This document shows positions 24,492 to 33,114 of a stretch of 64,000 bases of DNA, in pieces (position 1 is the first letter of the stretch; the number at the start of each line of letters is the position of its first letter). The position numbers and the translations under genes were made by a program. The notes under the pieces are model-generated. The model worked only from the letters and a program-made list of their open reading frames with translations, did not search any database and was not told the origin of the DNA. The DNA is from Caulobacter sp. Root343 (lineage in GTDB: Bacteria > Pseudomonadota > Alphaproteobacteria > Caulobacterales > Caulobacteraceae). The stretch covers positions 285,259-349,258 of the forward strand of contig NZ_LMDF01000008.1 in assembly GCF_001425745.1 (NCBI RefSeq), in the 5' to 3' direction.

Positions 24492-25670
24492 TCAGGGGGC
24501 CTTCAGCAGATAGTCCCGGGTCAGCGGCGCCGCGTCACGCTTCTTGGCCAGCTGGATCTGGAAGACCATGTGGCCGCCGTGCCGGAAGCCCAGCTCCGCG
24601 CCGGCCAGATAAAACTCCCACATCCGCCGGAAGCGGCCGTCGAACATCTGCGGGATGTCCGGATCGGCCATGAACCGTTCGCGCCAGATGCGGCAGGTCT
24701 CGGCGTAGTGCACGCGCAGGATCTCGATGTCGGTGATCCACAGGCCCGCCTGCTCGATGGCGGTGACCACCTCCGACAGGCCGGGGATGTAGCCGCCCGG
24801 GAAGATGTATTTCTGGGTGAAGGCGTTTGTCGCCCCCGGGCCGTGCATCTTGCCGATCGCGTGGACCAGGGCGACGCCGTCGTCGGTCAGCAGGCGATTG
24901 ATGGTCTCGAAATAGGTCCGGAAGTTCGGCGCGCCGACATGCTCCAGCATGCCGACCGAGACGATGCGGTCGAACGGCTCGTCCAGGTCGCGGTAGTCGG
25001 TCAGGCGGAATTGGACCTTGTCCGACAGCCCGGCCTTCTCGACGCGCTCGGTCGCCAGGGCCAGCTGCTCGGTCGACAGGGTCACGCCCGTCATCCGGGC
25101 CCCGAAGTCCTTGGCCAGGGTCATGGAGAGGCCGCCCCAGCCCGAGCCGATGTCCAGGGTCTTCATGCCCGGCTCGATCAGCAGCTTGCGGCCGATCAGG
25201 GCCTTCTTGGCGGCCTGAGCCTCCTCCAGCGTCATGTCCGGACGCTCGAAATAGGCGCAGCTGTACTGCATGTCGGTGTCGAGGAAGCGCCGGTAGAGGT
25301 CGTTCGACAGGTCGTAGTGATGGGCGACGTTGCGGCGCGAGGCGACCCGGCCGTTGACCTGCTGGACGCGCCGCTTCACGGCTTTGCGGAAACGGGTGAA
25401 GGCCGAGCCGCGCTTGGGTTTGCGGCCACCGCTCTCGCCGACGATCTCCAGCAGCTGGGGCAGGGTCCCCTGCTCGAAGACGACGTCCTCTTCCATATAG
25501 GCTTCGCCGAGGCCCAGACTCGGATTGGCCAGCCGGCGCAGACCGCGGCTGTTGATCCGAATCACCACGGGCGGTCCCGTGCCGTCCCCGGTCTTGACGA
25601 CGCGCCCTCCGGGCAGATGCGCCGTGAGGTCGCCGGTCTTGATCATTTTACGGAGCAGGGCTTCGATCAT
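24492..25670 (-). CDS. cfa: Cyclopropane-fatty-acyl-phospholipid synthase family methyltransferase
   Basis: A 392-residue SAM-dependent enzyme that transfers a methylene group to unsaturated acyl chains of membrane phospholipids. Key segments are RRNVAHHYDLSNDLYRRFLD, DMQYSCAYFE, the SAM-binding LDIGSGWGGLSM and GVTLSTEQL, VSVGMLEHVG and the QKYIFPGGYIP motif, with ETCRIWRERF near the end. It converges on the ArsR gene. Assignment to the family is firm; whether it makes cyclopropane or another C1 product is not provable here. Confidence 0.9.
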   Translation of the reverse strand: MIEALLRKMIKTGDLTAHLPGGRVVKTGDGTGPPVVIRINSRGLRRLANPSLGLGEAYMEEDVVFEQGTLPQLLEIVGESGGRKPKRGSAFTRFRKAVKRRVQQVNGRVASRRNVAHHYDLSNDLYRRFLDTDMQYSCAYFERPDMTLEEAQAAKKALIGRKLLIEPGMKTLDIGSGWGGLSMTLAKDFGARMTGVTLSTEQLALATERVEKAGLSDKVQFRLTDYRDLDEPFDRIVSVGMLEHVGAPNFRTYFETINRLLTDDGVALVHAIGKMHGPGATNAFTQKYIFPGGYIPGLSEVVTAIEQAGLWITDIEILRVHYAETCRIWRERFMADPDIPQMFDGRFRRMWEFYLAGAELGFRHGGHMVFQIQLAKKRDAAPLTRDYLLKAP

Positions 25671-25728
25671 GGCGCCAACTTAAGGCGTAGTTTGTCCGCG
25701 ACAACCTGTCGCACACGGAGAAAATCAC

Positions 25729-26190
25729 ATGACGATCGCCATGACCCCGATCGGACGCGTCGAGGGCGGCCGCGCCGTCCCCGAGGACGACGACTGGGGC
25801 GGCAGCCGCGCTCGGATCGTGCTCGACGCCGAGCGGTTCGACGATGAGGCGCTGATGGGCCTGGAAACCTTCAGCCACGCCGAGGTGGTCTATGTGTTCG
25901 ACAAGGTCACCGACGATCAGGTCGTCACCGGCGCCCGCCATCCGCGCGGCAACCCGGCATGGCCGCGCGTCGGCATCTTCGCTCAGCGCGGCAAGAATCG
26001 GCCCAATCGAATCGGCGTGACGGTCTGCGAGATCCTTGCCGTGAACGGCCGCGTGCTGGAGGTCCTGGGCCTGGACGCCATCGACGGCACGCCGGTTCTC
26101 GACATCAAGCCGGTGATGAGCGGCTTCGCGCCGCGCGGCCCGCATCGCGAGCCCGACTGGGCCCGAGCGATCATGGAACGCTACTGGTGA
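25729..26190 (+). CDS. trmO: tRNA (N6-threonylcarbamoyladenosine37-N6)-methyltransferase TrmO
   Basis: TsaA/YaeB-like enzyme that methylates t6A37 in some tRNAs. The 153-residue protein is the single-domain form. TPIGRVEGG at the N-terminus, FSHAEVVYVF, RGNPAWPRVGIFAQRG, RPNRIGVTVCEIL and the LDAIDGTPVLDIKP motif are all present. The ATG at 25729 follows GGAG; an ATG four codons later is possible. Its stop overlaps the start of the GNAT gene (GTGA). Confidence 0.9.
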   Translation: MTIAMTPIGRVEGGRAVPEDDDWGGSRARIVLDAERFDDEALMGLETFSHAEVVYVFDKVTDDQVVTGARHPRGNPAWPRVGIFAQRGKNRPNRIGVTVCEILAVNGRVLEVLGLDAIDGTPVLDIKPVMSGFAPRGPHREPDWARAIMERYW

Positions 26191-26705
26191 GCGCCGACCT
26201 CGTCGTCAGCCGGGCTCGCGCCGACGAGGCGCCGATCATCGCCAACCTTATGCAGTTCTATATCCACGACTTCTCGGAGCTGTGGTTCGACCGCGAGGTC
26301 GAGGGCGAGCTGGGTCCCGACGGGCGGTTCTCGGACTATCCGCTGCTGGAGACCTACTGGTCGGATCCGTCGCGCGAGCCGTGGCTGTTCCGGTTGGGCG
26401 GCCTGCCGGTCGGCTTCGCCTTGGTCAACGATGTCGCCCATTCCGAGACGCCGGTCGATCGGGCGGTGGCCGAGTTCTTCGTCGTCCGCAAACACCGGCG
26501 ACGCGGCGTCGGCCAGGCCGCGGCCCACGCCCTGTTCGGAACCGCGTGGGGCGTCTGGGAGGCGGCCGTGGTCCGCCGCAACATCGGGGCCTTGGCGTTC
26601 TGGCGCACGGCCGCGGCCAGCTATCCGGGCGTGCGGGACATTGTCGAGGAAGACCATCGCGACGGCCTGTGGGACGGCGCGGTGCTGCGCTTCCGAGTGG
26701 GGTAG
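26187..26705 (+). CDS. GNAT family N-acetyltransferase
   Basis: A 172-residue acyltransferase. The acetyl-CoA-binding motif A is VRKHRRRGVGQAAAHALF (R-R-x-G-x-G/A pattern), preceded by the DRAVAEFFV strand and followed by WEAAVVRRNIGALAFWRTA. Substrate unknown. The GTG start at 26187 overlaps the trmO stop by four bases, so the two genes are translationally coupled. Confidence 0.88.
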   Translation: MSADLVVSRARADEAPIIANLMQFYIHDFSELWFDREVEGELGPDGRFSDYPLLETYWSDPSREPWLFRLGGLPVGFALVNDVAHSETPVDRAVAEFFVVRKHRRRGVGQAAAHALFGTAWGVWEAAVVRRNIGALAFWRTAAASYPGVRDIVEEDHRDGLWDGAVLRFRVG

Positions 26706-26709
26706 CCGG

Positions 26710-27204
26710 CTAGAGCTTCCGCAGCTCCGGGCAGGCGCCAGGTTCGGCCGTCCAGCTGATGCTGGCGATCTTCCAGGCCCCGTCGTTCTTCGCCCCGTCC
26801 GCCTTCACCAGCGTGAAGACGTCGACCCCGCAATGCAGGGTCTTGCCGTCCTTGGAGACCTCGTAGGGCGCGCTGATCGTGGCCAGGGCGCCGCGGCGAA
26901 TGATCACCGGCGACCAGATCCACTCCTTGATCCCCGGATCCATGTGCTTGCCGAAGCTGTCCTCGAAAGCCACGCGGCTGACCTTGATGGTCCCGTCGGC
27001 CTGAGTGCGCACGCCCATGAACTGGGCGTTGGGCAGGACGGTAGCGCGCATGGCCTCGGGGCTGGCGGCGGCCATGCCGTCGAAGAAGGCCTGAGCCACG
27101 GCGAGGACCGCCTTGTCCTCCGGATCGGCCGGCGGGGTCGCGGCGAGCCCAAGGCTGGCGCCCCCAAGGCTGGCGATGGCGGCGGCGAGCAGCAGGGCGG
27201 GCAT
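26710..27204 (-). CDS. Exported NTF2-like/SnoaL-like protein
   Basis: A 164-residue protein with a signal peptide (MPALLLAAAIASLGGASLGLAA) and an NTF2-like fold: a VAQAFFDGMAAAS helix, then MRATVLPNAQF, SAPYEVSKDGKTLHCGVDVFTLVK and a closing AWKIASISW strand. Probably periplasmic. No catalytic residues can be assigned. It lies downstream of the YhhN gene on the same strand by 19 bp. Confidence 0.8.
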   Translation of the reverse strand: MPALLLAAAIASLGGASLGLAATPPADPEDKAVLAVAQAFFDGMAAASPEAMRATVLPNAQFMGVRTQADGTIKVSRVAFEDSFGKHMDPGIKEWIWSPVIIRRGALATISAPYEVSKDGKTLHCGVDVFTLVKADGAKNDGAWKIASISWTAEPGACPELRKL

Positions 27205-27223
27205 GGCGGTCTCCAGGTTGAGG

Positions 27224-27874
27224 TCAGCTCAGCATGCCATGGCAGATGCTGGCCTGGGCGCCCCAGTAGAGGGCCCAGACGGCCCAGGCGGTCAGACGCG
27301 GCGAGCCAAGCAGCTTGGCGTTCTTGAACAGGTCGAACGAGAGGATGGCGTCGGAGGCCATGAAAGCCAGCGCCCCGACGGTGGTCGGCCAGGCGCGCGT
27401 GGGCAGCAGCAGGCTGGAAACCACCATGCCGACAATGGCCAGAACGTAGACGACGACCGGGATGCGCAGCTTGCCCAGCGATCCCCACAGGGCGCGCAGT
27501 ATCAGGCCGGCGGCCGCGCCGACCGCGCCGGCGGCGGGCCAGAACCAGGTCGGCGGCGCGCCGGCGCGCTCCAGGAACAGCGGGATGTAGACCAGATGGC
27601 CGACCAGGAAGGCGGCCAGACCCAGCGGCAGCCAGCGCTTGGGATCGCCGGCCAGGAAGGCGTCGCCCAGGGCGCAGAAAGCCAGGGCGACGGCCAGCAG
27701 CACCGAACCGCCGTCCAGATAGGCCAGCACGGCCAGGGCCGCGACAGAGGCCGTCTTGACGATCGTTCGCGAGATCGAGGGCGATTGCTCGACAAACACC
27801 AGGCCGTAGGCGAGGGCGCTGCCCGCCGCGACCGCCCACAATCCAAGTTCGATCGAGAACGCCTCAGGCGTCAT
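27224..27874 (-). CDS. Lysoplasmalogenase-like YhhN family membrane protein
   Basis: A 216-residue integral membrane protein with about eight helices. Family motifs are TIVKTASVAALAVLAY, FCALGDAFLAGDPKRW and GALAFMASDAILSFDLF; the conserved Asp residues in GDAFL and SDAIL are those expected at the active site. The family hydrolyses the vinyl-ether bond of lysoplasmalogens in animals; the bacterial substrate here is unknown. Its start overlaps the end of the upstream YkvA gene by eleven bases. Confidence 0.87.
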   Translation of the reverse strand: MTPEAFSIELGLWAVAAGSALAYGLVFVEQSPSISRTIVKTASVAALAVLAYLDGGSVLLAVALAFCALGDAFLAGDPKRWLPLGLAAFLVGHLVYIPLFLERAGAPPTWFWPAAGAVGAAAGLILRALWGSLGKLRIPVVVYVLAIVGMVVSSLLLPTRAWPTTVGALAFMASDAILSFDLFKNAKLLGSPRLTAWAVWALYWGAQASICHGMLS

Positions 27875-28274
27875 CGGAAAGGCGCTGCAGGAAGGCTTGC
27901 GCAGCCTCCTTGTGGCGGGGCTTCAAGGTCTTGCCGAGGATGGCGACCAAGGCCGCGAACACCGCCGCGTCGTCGGTGAAGCCGATGGCCGGCAGGATGT
28001 CCGGGATCGCGTCGGTGGGCAGGACGAAATAGGCCAACGCCGCCAGCATCATGCCCTTGGCCGCCGTCGGGGTTTCGGGATCGCGGGCGCACCACCAGAC
28101 CGACAGGGCGTCCGAGGCGAACGGCACCCTGGCGGCCACCCGGCGGATCTTGGGCAGGAAGCCGCGCTTCACCCGTTCCTCGTTGACCCGCACCGTGGCC
28201 GGGACCAGCGCCTTGGCCGGATCCAGCACCTTGTTGACGTTGACGTCGGGGGACGGTTTGGCGTCACGGCTCAT
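27864..28274 (-). CDS. YkvA family (DUF1232) protein
   Basis: A 136-residue protein with the DUF1232 core AAKGMMLAALAYFVLPTDAIPDILPAIGFTDDAAVFAAL, which has the conserved PxDxIPD motif in a hydrophobic setting. The N-terminal half is basic and polar. Function unknown. The ATG at 28274 is chosen because AGGAAGG lies upstream at a suitable distance; the open frame starts 13 codons earlier. It is first in a three-gene run with YhhN and the NTF2-like gene. Confidence 0.88.
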   Translation of the reverse strand: MSRDAKPSPDVNVNKVLDPAKALVPATVRVNEERVKRGFLPKIRRVAARVPFASDALSVWWCARDPETPTAAKGMMLAALAYFVLPTDAIPDILPAIGFTDDAAVFAALVAILGKTLKPRHKEAAQAFLQRLSDDA

Positions 28275-28330
28275 GGGTCTAAACCTTCCTGCTAAAGCCG
28301 ATCCTAAACGCAAACTTTGGGGAAACGTCC

Positions 28331-29113
28331 ATGAAACTCGACAACTCCGTCGCCGCCGTCGTCACGGGGGGCGCCTCGGGCCTCGGCGAGGCCACCGCCC
28401 GCGCCCTGGCCGCCCAGGGTGTCAAGGTCGCCATCTTCGACATGAACGAGGCGGCCGGCCAGACGGTCGCCGACGAGATCGGCGGCGTGTTCTGCAAGGT
28501 CAATGTGACCAGCGACGCCGACGTCGACGCCGGCTTCGAGAAGGCCCGCGCGGCCCATGGCCAGGAGCGGGTGCTGGTCAACTGCGCCGGCACGGGCAAC
28601 GCGATCAAGACCGCCAGCCGCGACAAGGCCACCGGCGAGACCAAGCACTTCCCGCTCGACGCCTTCGACAAGATCATCCAGATCAACCTGGTCGGCACGT
28701 TCCGCTGCATCGCCAAGTCGGCCAAGGGCATGCTGGACCTCGCGCCGCTGGAAGACGGCGAGCGGGGGGCGATCGTCAACACCGCCAGCGTCGCCGGCGA
28801 GGACGGCCAGATCGGCCAGGCCGCCTATTCGGCCTCGAAGGGCGGCGTCATCGGTATGACCCTGCCGATCGCCCGCGACCTGATGAATGACGGCATCCGC
28901 GTCAACACCATCCTGCCGGGCATTTTCAACACGCCGCTGATGAACGGCGCGCCCGACAACGTGAAGGCTGCGCTGGCCGCCAGCGTGCCATTCCCCAAGC
29001 GCTTCGGCCGTCCCGAGGAATACGCCCAGCTGGCGCTGACCATGATCACCTGCGGCTATTTCAACGGCGAGGACGTGCGCCTGGACGGCGGCATCCGCAT
29101 GCCGCCGCGCTAG
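28331..29113 (+). CDS. SDR family 3-hydroxyacyl-CoA dehydrogenase (HSD10-like)
   Basis: A 260-residue NAD-dependent oxidoreductase. Cofactor motif VVTGGASGLGEAT (TGxxxGxG), FDMNEAAGQ with the Asp that favours NAD, VNCAGTGNA, and the catalytic Ser-Tyr-Lys in NTASVAGEDGQIGQAAYSASKGG. The long insertion SRDKATGETKHFPLDAFDKIIQ is typical of type II 3-hydroxyacyl-CoA dehydrogenases acting in fatty-acid or branched-chain degradation. Substrate by family analogy only. Confidence 0.9.
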   Translation: MKLDNSVAAVVTGGASGLGEATARALAAQGVKVAIFDMNEAAGQTVADEIGGVFCKVNVTSDADVDAGFEKARAAHGQERVLVNCAGTGNAIKTASRDKATGETKHFPLDAFDKIIQINLVGTFRCIAKSAKGMLDLAPLEDGERGAIVNTASVAGEDGQIGQAAYSASKGGVIGMTLPIARDLMNDGIRVNTILPGIFNTPLMNGAPDNVKAALAASVPFPKRFGRPEEYAQLALTMITCGYFNGEDVRLDGGIRMPPR

Positions 29114-29122
29114 CCCCCAGAT

Positions 29123-29235
29123 CCTCCCCCGCATTGCGGGGGAGGTGGCCCAGAGGGCCGGAGGGGGCTAATGCGGCTTGCGTCCAGCTCGCCCCTCAGT
29201 CGCTCCGCGACAGCTCCCCCGCCTCGCGGGGGAGC
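29123..29235. repeat. Two GC-rich hairpins between convergent genes
   Basis: CCTCCCCCGC-ATT-GCGGGGGAGG (29123-29145) and GCTCCCCCGC-CTC-GCGGGGGAGC (29213-29235) are perfect 10-bp stems with 3-nt loops, 67 bp apart. They fill the gap between the SDR gene and the convergent lipoprotein gene. They resemble the CCTCCCCC hairpin at 48184-48202, so they belong to a dispersed repeat type. They may serve as bidirectional terminators although no T-run is present. Confidence 0.75.
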
Positions 29236-29243
29236 ATCTTTCC

Positions 29244-29837
29244 CTACTTCACTTCCGGCCGCACGATCGTGCTGGCCAGGTTGGCCATGATCTCGCGGGC
29301 GTCGTAGGCGCGCGGGTCGCCTTCCGGCTTCTTGCCCTTGTGCATCACGATCTCGGCCCCCGCCTCGAACTTCTCGACGGTGCGGATCTGGGCGCGGTCG
29401 GCGAAGAAGGGGTCACCCCAGAAGGGGTCCCAGGTGCGCCAGCCATAGCCGCCGCCGTAGTAGCGCCACGACGGGCGCCAGTAGCCGTACGGATATCCGA
29501 AGCCGAAGCCAGGACGCATGAACGGGTCGGGCTCGACATAGCTGCGGGCCGTGCGGTCGGTGCGGTGGTCGGCGGTCTCGAACCAGTCATAGCCCTGCTG
29601 CACGGTCAGCTCGGCCGATCGATAAAGCAGATAGCGCTCGACGGTCTCGCGCGAGGTCAGGCTGTTGCCGGCGAAGCTGACGCGATAGCGGTCGGCTTCC
29701 AGGCGCTGCTCGGAGAACCCGCCGGTGACCGAGCCGGACGTGACGCGCGGCTGGTAAGGTGTCGGGGTGGCGCAGGCGGACACCAGCCCGACGGCGACCG
29801 CGAGCGCGGCGGCGATGGCGGCCTTTTTCATGAACAT
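29244..29837 (-). CDS. CC0125/CC1285-type lipoprotein
   Basis: A 197-residue predicted lipoprotein. The signal peptide ends in a lipobox LVSAC (Cys near residue 25), so the mature protein is lipid-anchored in the cell envelope. The rest has YRVSFAGNSLTSRETVERYLLYRSAELT, a segment shared with Caulobacter envelope lipoproteins, and a Tyr/Gly/Trp-rich stretch (GFGYPYGYWRPSWRYYGGGYG). The ATG at 29837 is chosen because GGAG lies 7 nt upstream. Role unknown. Confidence 0.85.
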   Translation of the reverse strand: MFMKKAAIAAALAVAVGLVSACATPTPYQPRVTSGSVTGGFSEQRLEADRYRVSFAGNSLTSRETVERYLLYRSAELTVQQGYDWFETADHRTDRTARSYVEPDPFMRPGFGFGYPYGYWRPSWRYYGGGYGWRTWDPFWGDPFFADRAQIRTVEKFEAGAEIVMHKGKKPEGDPRAYDAREIMANLASTIVRPEVK

Positions 29838-29934
29838 GACTTGCTCCTTCAAGCGGAGTCCTCGGTGTTAGAATCAACTCTGACGGGGCTTTGTGGTTTC
29901 GCCAAGGCGCAGTTTGATACAGGCCTGAAATCAC

Positions 29935-30567
29935 TCAGCCTCTGGATACGATCAGTACGGCCGCCGTGATCAAAAGAACGCCGACCAGGATCGCGAATCC
30001 TCGGCGAAAACCTGGCTCGTTCATGCGCGTGGACAGCGCCGCCCCGCCCAGGCCGTAGCTGGACATGCTGATCAGGTCCATGCCGATGGTGGCGCAGGCG
30101 AACATGATCAGCTGCGGGGCCAGCGGTCGCTCGACGTCCAGGAACGGCGGCAGCACGGCCGAGAAGAACAGCAGGATCTTCGGGTTGGCGATCTGGACCG
30201 TGAAGCCGTCGAAAAAGGCCGAGCGTCCGGCCCGGACGGTGGCCGAGGCATGGCTTTCGACGTTCTTGATCCCCGCCCACAGCGACTTCAGCCCCAGCCA
30301 GACCAGATAGGCCGCGCCGGCCAGGGCCAGGACGTGGAACGCCTTCGGAAAGGCGATGATCAGCGCGCCCAGGCCCAAGGCCGAGCCGGTGAACCAGACC
30401 AGGGTGGCGGTGTTCATGCCAAGCACGCTGATCAATGCCGCGCCCTTGCCGCGCTCCATGCCGGTGGCGATGGCGAACAGGTTGGCCGGGCCGGGCGTGA
30501 TGGCCATGACGAACATGGCGACCAGGAAGGCGCCGTAGCGGGCGGGATCGACGGGCAGGTGGTCCAT
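29935..30567 (-). CDS. LysE family amino-acid/metabolite exporter
   Basis: A 210-residue inner-membrane exporter with six predicted helices. The first helix region AMFVMAITPGPANLFAIATGMERGKGAAL is the family signature; FDGFTVQIANPKILLFFSAVLPPFL is the second. Substrate unknown (RhtB/LysE branch). The ATG at 30567 is the first with the correct N-terminus; the frame extends upstream into the MAPEG gene and is not used. It follows that gene on the same strand. Confidence 0.9.
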   Translation of the reverse strand: MDHLPVDPARYGAFLVAMFVMAITPGPANLFAIATGMERGKGAALISVLGMNTATLVWFTGSALGLGALIIAFPKAFHVLALAGAAYLVWLGLKSLWAGIKNVESHASATVRAGRSAFFDGFTVQIANPKILLFFSAVLPPFLDVERPLAPQLIMFACATIGMDLISMSSYGLGGAALSTRMNEPGFRRGFAILVGVLLITAAVLIVSRG

Positions 30568-30599
30568 GGCGCGGATATAGGCTCCGCGCCACGGCCGAG

Positions 30600-31007
30600 C
30601 TAGTTGCCGATCACGATCAGGATGTAGATCGCTCGGCCCAGGGCGCCGAACAGCAACACGGCGGTCGCCAGGGCCTGGATGATGAAGCCGACCTCGCGCT
30701 TCTTGGGATCGGCCGCGTAGCCCAGGGCGTAGAGAATTCGGCCGATCATCCAGACGACCCCCAGGCCGGCGGCGACCAGGTCGTTCCAGTAGACGGCGAA
30801 CAGCCACAGTGAGGGCAGGTAGATAACCAGCCACTCGACGGTATTGGCCTGAATGCGCAGGTGCCGCTCAAGCTCCGGGTGGCCGGTCATGGCGGGGGCG
30901 TCGATCCCGGTCCTGCGCCGCGCGCCACCGATCCGGAAGATCATCCAGAAATAGACCAGCAGCGACACCAGCGTGACGATGGCCACGAGCGCGTGGGACT
31001 GATGCAT
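30600..31007 (-). CDS. MAPEG family membrane protein
   Basis: A 135-residue protein with four predicted helices. The family motif is HPELERHLRIQANTVEWLVIYLPSLWLFAVY (ERxxRxxxNxxE pattern) followed by GVVWMIGRILYALGYAADP. Eukaryotic relatives conjugate glutathione or make eicosanoids; the bacterial role is uncertain. The ATG at 31007 is chosen from alignment to the family. The LysE gene follows 32 bp downstream. Confidence 0.88.
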   Translation of the reverse strand: MHQSHALVAIVTLVSLLVYFWMIFRIGGARRRTGIDAPAMTGHPELERHLRIQANTVEWLVIYLPSLWLFAVYWNDLVAAGLGVVWMIGRILYALGYAADPKKREVGFIIQALATAVLLFGALGRAIYILIVIGN

Positions 31008-31051
31008 GGGCGTTTTGTTCTCCCTGGCCGGGCGCTCGAAGCGGCGCCGTT

Positions 31052-31082
31052 GAGCCGAACGCACCGTAGAGGCGTTCGGCTC
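31052..31082. repeat. Hairpin between divergent MAPEG and KTSC genes
   Basis: GAGCCGAACGC (31052-31062) and its perfect complement (31072-31082) enclose a 9-nt spacer. It lies in the divergent gap, so it is not an end-of-gene terminator for either neighbour. It could be an operator or a leader hairpin of the MAPEG transcript. Confidence 0.6.
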
Positions 31083-31184
31083 CGCGTCTATCCCTGACGG
31101 CGCAAGGACCGCGACATGGGAACCGGCGAGCGGCGAGATCGCTCTCTAGGGAGATTGATCCCTGTCCCGCGGAGGCGTCAGGCC

Positions 31185-31385
31185 ATGCAGGTGGAATCCA
31201 CGGCGATCCGAGAGATCGACTACAGCCCCGAACACGGCAAGCTGTTCGTCACGTTTCAGGACGGCGACGAATACGTCTATGTCGGCGTGCCCGAACGGGT
31301 CGGCAAGGCGTTCTTCCGCGCGCCGTCGAAAGGGCGGTTCTTCCAGCGGATGATTCGCGACCGTTATCCCTACAACAGGGTCTGA
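31185..31385 (+). CDS. KTSC domain protein
   Basis: A 66-residue protein made only of a KTSC domain: IREIDYSPEHGKLFVTFQDGDEYVYVGVPERVGKAFFRAPSKGRFFQRMIRDRYPY has the Y-x-Y, VP, and S-x-G-x-F(F) pattern of the family. The ATG at 31185 is favoured over an upstream one that would add a basic, non-conserved stretch; GGAGG lies 10 nt before it. Function of stand-alone KTSC proteins is unknown; the domain is found fused to enzymes and lysyl-tRNA synthetase-like proteins. Confidence 0.82.
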   Translation: MQVESTAIREIDYSPEHGKLFVTFQDGDEYVYVGVPERVGKAFFRAPSKGRFFQRMIRDRYPYNRV

Positions 31386-31388
31386 AAC

Positions 31389-31418
31389 GAAAAACGCCCC
31401 GACCATCGGCCGGGGCGT
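31389..31418 (-). terminator. Intrinsic terminator of argG
   Basis: On the minus strand an 8-bp GC stem (ACGCCCCG/CGGGGCGT, 31394-31418) with a 9-nt loop is followed by TTTTT, 23 bp after the argG stop. It is the clearest intrinsic terminator of a housekeeping gene in the window. The stem may also stop the convergent KTSC transcript. Confidence 0.85.
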
Positions 31419-31441
31419 CCTCGTCGGGCGATGCGGAAGGC

Positions 31442-32668
31442 CTAGCCCCGCTTGTCGCGCTTGGCCAGCACGCGCAGGCGCAGGGCGTTCAGCTTGATGA
31501 AGCCGCCGGCGTCGCGGTGGTCGTAGGCGACCTTGCCTTCCTCGAAGGTGACCAGATCTTGGTCGTACAGGCTGTAGGGGCTCTCACGGCCGATGACCGA
31601 GACGTTGCCCTTGTACAGCTTCACGCGAACGCGGCCGGTGACCTTGTCCTGGCTGTAGTCGATGGCGGCCTGCAGCATCTCGCGCTCCGGCGAGAACCAG
31701 AAGCCGTTGTAGACCAGCGATGCGTACTTCGGCATCAGCTCGTCCTTCAGGTGCATGGCGCCGCGGTCCAGCGTGATGCTCTCGATGCCGCGGTGGGCGG
31801 CCAGCAGGATGGTGCCGCCCGGGGTCTCGTAGACGCCGCGCGACTTCATGCCGACGAAGCGGTTCTCGACCAGGTCCAGGCGACCGACGCCATTGTCGCG
31901 GCCCAGCTCGTTCAGCTTGGTCAGCAGGGCGGCCGGCGACAGGGCCACGCCGTCGATGGCGACCGGATCGCCCTTCTCGAAGTCGATGGTGAAGATGTGC
32001 GGGGTGTCCGGCGCGTCTTCCGGCGCGATGGTGCGCATGTGGACGAACTCGGGAGCCTCGACCGCCGGATCCTCCAGGACCTTACCTTCCGACGAGGAGT
32101 GCAGCAGGTTGGCGTCGACGCTGAACGGGGCCTCGCCGCGCTTGTCCTTGGTGATCTGGATCTGGTGCTGCTCGGCGAACTCCAGCAGGGCCTCGCGCGA
32201 CTTGAAGTCCCACTCGCGCCACGGGGCGATCACGGTGATGTCGGGCTCGAGGCCGTAGTAGCCGAGCTCGAAGCGGACCTGATCGTTGCCCTTGCCGGTC
32301 GCGCCGTGGCTGACGGCGTCGGCGCCGGTCTTGCGGGCGATCTCGATCTGCTTCTTGGCGATCAGCGGCCGGGCGATCGAGGTGCCCAGCAGATACTGGC
32401 CCTCATAGACTGTGTTGGCCCGGAACATCGGGAACACGTAGTCGCGCACGAACTCCTCGCGCACGTCCTCGATGAAGATATTCTCGGGCTTGACGCCGGC
32501 GGCCAGCGCCTTGGCGCGCGCCGGCTCGATTTCCTCGCCTTGGCCCAGGTCGGCCGTGAAGGTCACGACCTCGGCGCCGTACTCGGTCTGCAACCACTTG
32601 AGGATGATCGAGGTGTCGAGGCCGCCCGAATAGGCGAGCACGACCTTTTTCACGGACTTGTCAGCCAC
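31442..32668 (-). CDS. argG: Argininosuccinate synthase
   Basis: Joins citrulline and aspartate with ATP in arginine biosynthesis. The 408 residues match the family. The N-type ATP pyrophosphatase loop is LAYSGGLDTS (residues 11-20), followed by EVVTFTADLGQGEE, GTSIARPLIAKKQIEIARKTGADAVSHGATGKGNDQVRFE and the C-terminal GNVSVIGRESPYSLYD. The ATG at 32668 is the family start. It is a single gene with its own terminator. Confidence 0.98.
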   Translation of the reverse strand: MADKSVKKVVLAYSGGLDTSIILKWLQTEYGAEVVTFTADLGQGEEIEPARAKALAAGVKPENIFIEDVREEFVRDYVFPMFRANTVYEGQYLLGTSIARPLIAKKQIEIARKTGADAVSHGATGKGNDQVRFELGYYGLEPDITVIAPWREWDFKSREALLEFAEQHQIQITKDKRGEAPFSVDANLLHSSSEGKVLEDPAVEAPEFVHMRTIAPEDAPDTPHIFTIDFEKGDPVAIDGVALSPAALLTKLNELGRDNGVGRLDLVENRFVGMKSRGVYETPGGTILLAAHRGIESITLDRGAMHLKDELMPKYASLVYNGFWFSPEREMLQAAIDYSQDKVTGRVRVKLYKGNVSVIGRESPYSLYDQDLVTFEEGKVAYDHRDAGGFIKLNALRLRVLAKRDKRG

Positions 32669-32751
32669 GAGCGGGTCCTTTCGGAGAGAAACACAAAGTC
32701 GCGCGCCTTCAACGGGATCAGGGCGCGCGGGTCAAGCGCTAATGAGCTCGG

Positions 32752-33114
32752 CTAGAGCTGACCTTCGTCCTGCAACGTCCTGATGACGAAGCGCAGGTGG
32801 AACAGCTGGCTCAAGGCCAGGCTGGCGGCGAGGGTGGCGCGGACCAGGAAGATGATGATCGCCCGGGTCGGATCGTCGGTGAAGGTCGCCTGGGTCAGGG
32901 TGAACGACAGCAGGACGGCGATCGCCACGACCGGGATGGCCAGCAGGCCCACGGCCTTGGGCGCGCGGGCGCTGGGTTCGCCGGTGTGGTCCCACAGCAT
33001 GGGGACGGCGATGCCCTTGGGGATGCGCTTCCACGCCCCCTGGGCGGTGGCGGCGATGATGGCCAGGGCGGCGATGGAGAGGCCGTCGCCGAGGATGCGG
33101 AGGAGGTCGTTCAT
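32752..33114 (-). CDS. Small membrane protein of unknown function
   Basis: A 120-residue protein with three predicted helices (around residues 8-26, 52-72 and 86-106), separated by a polar loop with AVPMLWDHTGEPSARAPK. I do not recognise a family; it somewhat resembles DUF1648-type SdpI-like membrane proteins in helix layout. Its start overlaps the end of the next upstream gene by four bases (ATGA), so the pair is co-translated. Confidence 0.7.
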   Translation of the reverse strand: MNDLLRILGDGLSIAALAIIAATAQGAWKRIPKGIAVPMLWDHTGEPSARAPKAVGLLAIPVVAIAVLLSFTLTQATFTDDPTRAIIIFLVRATLAASLALSQLFHLRFVIRTLQDEGQL

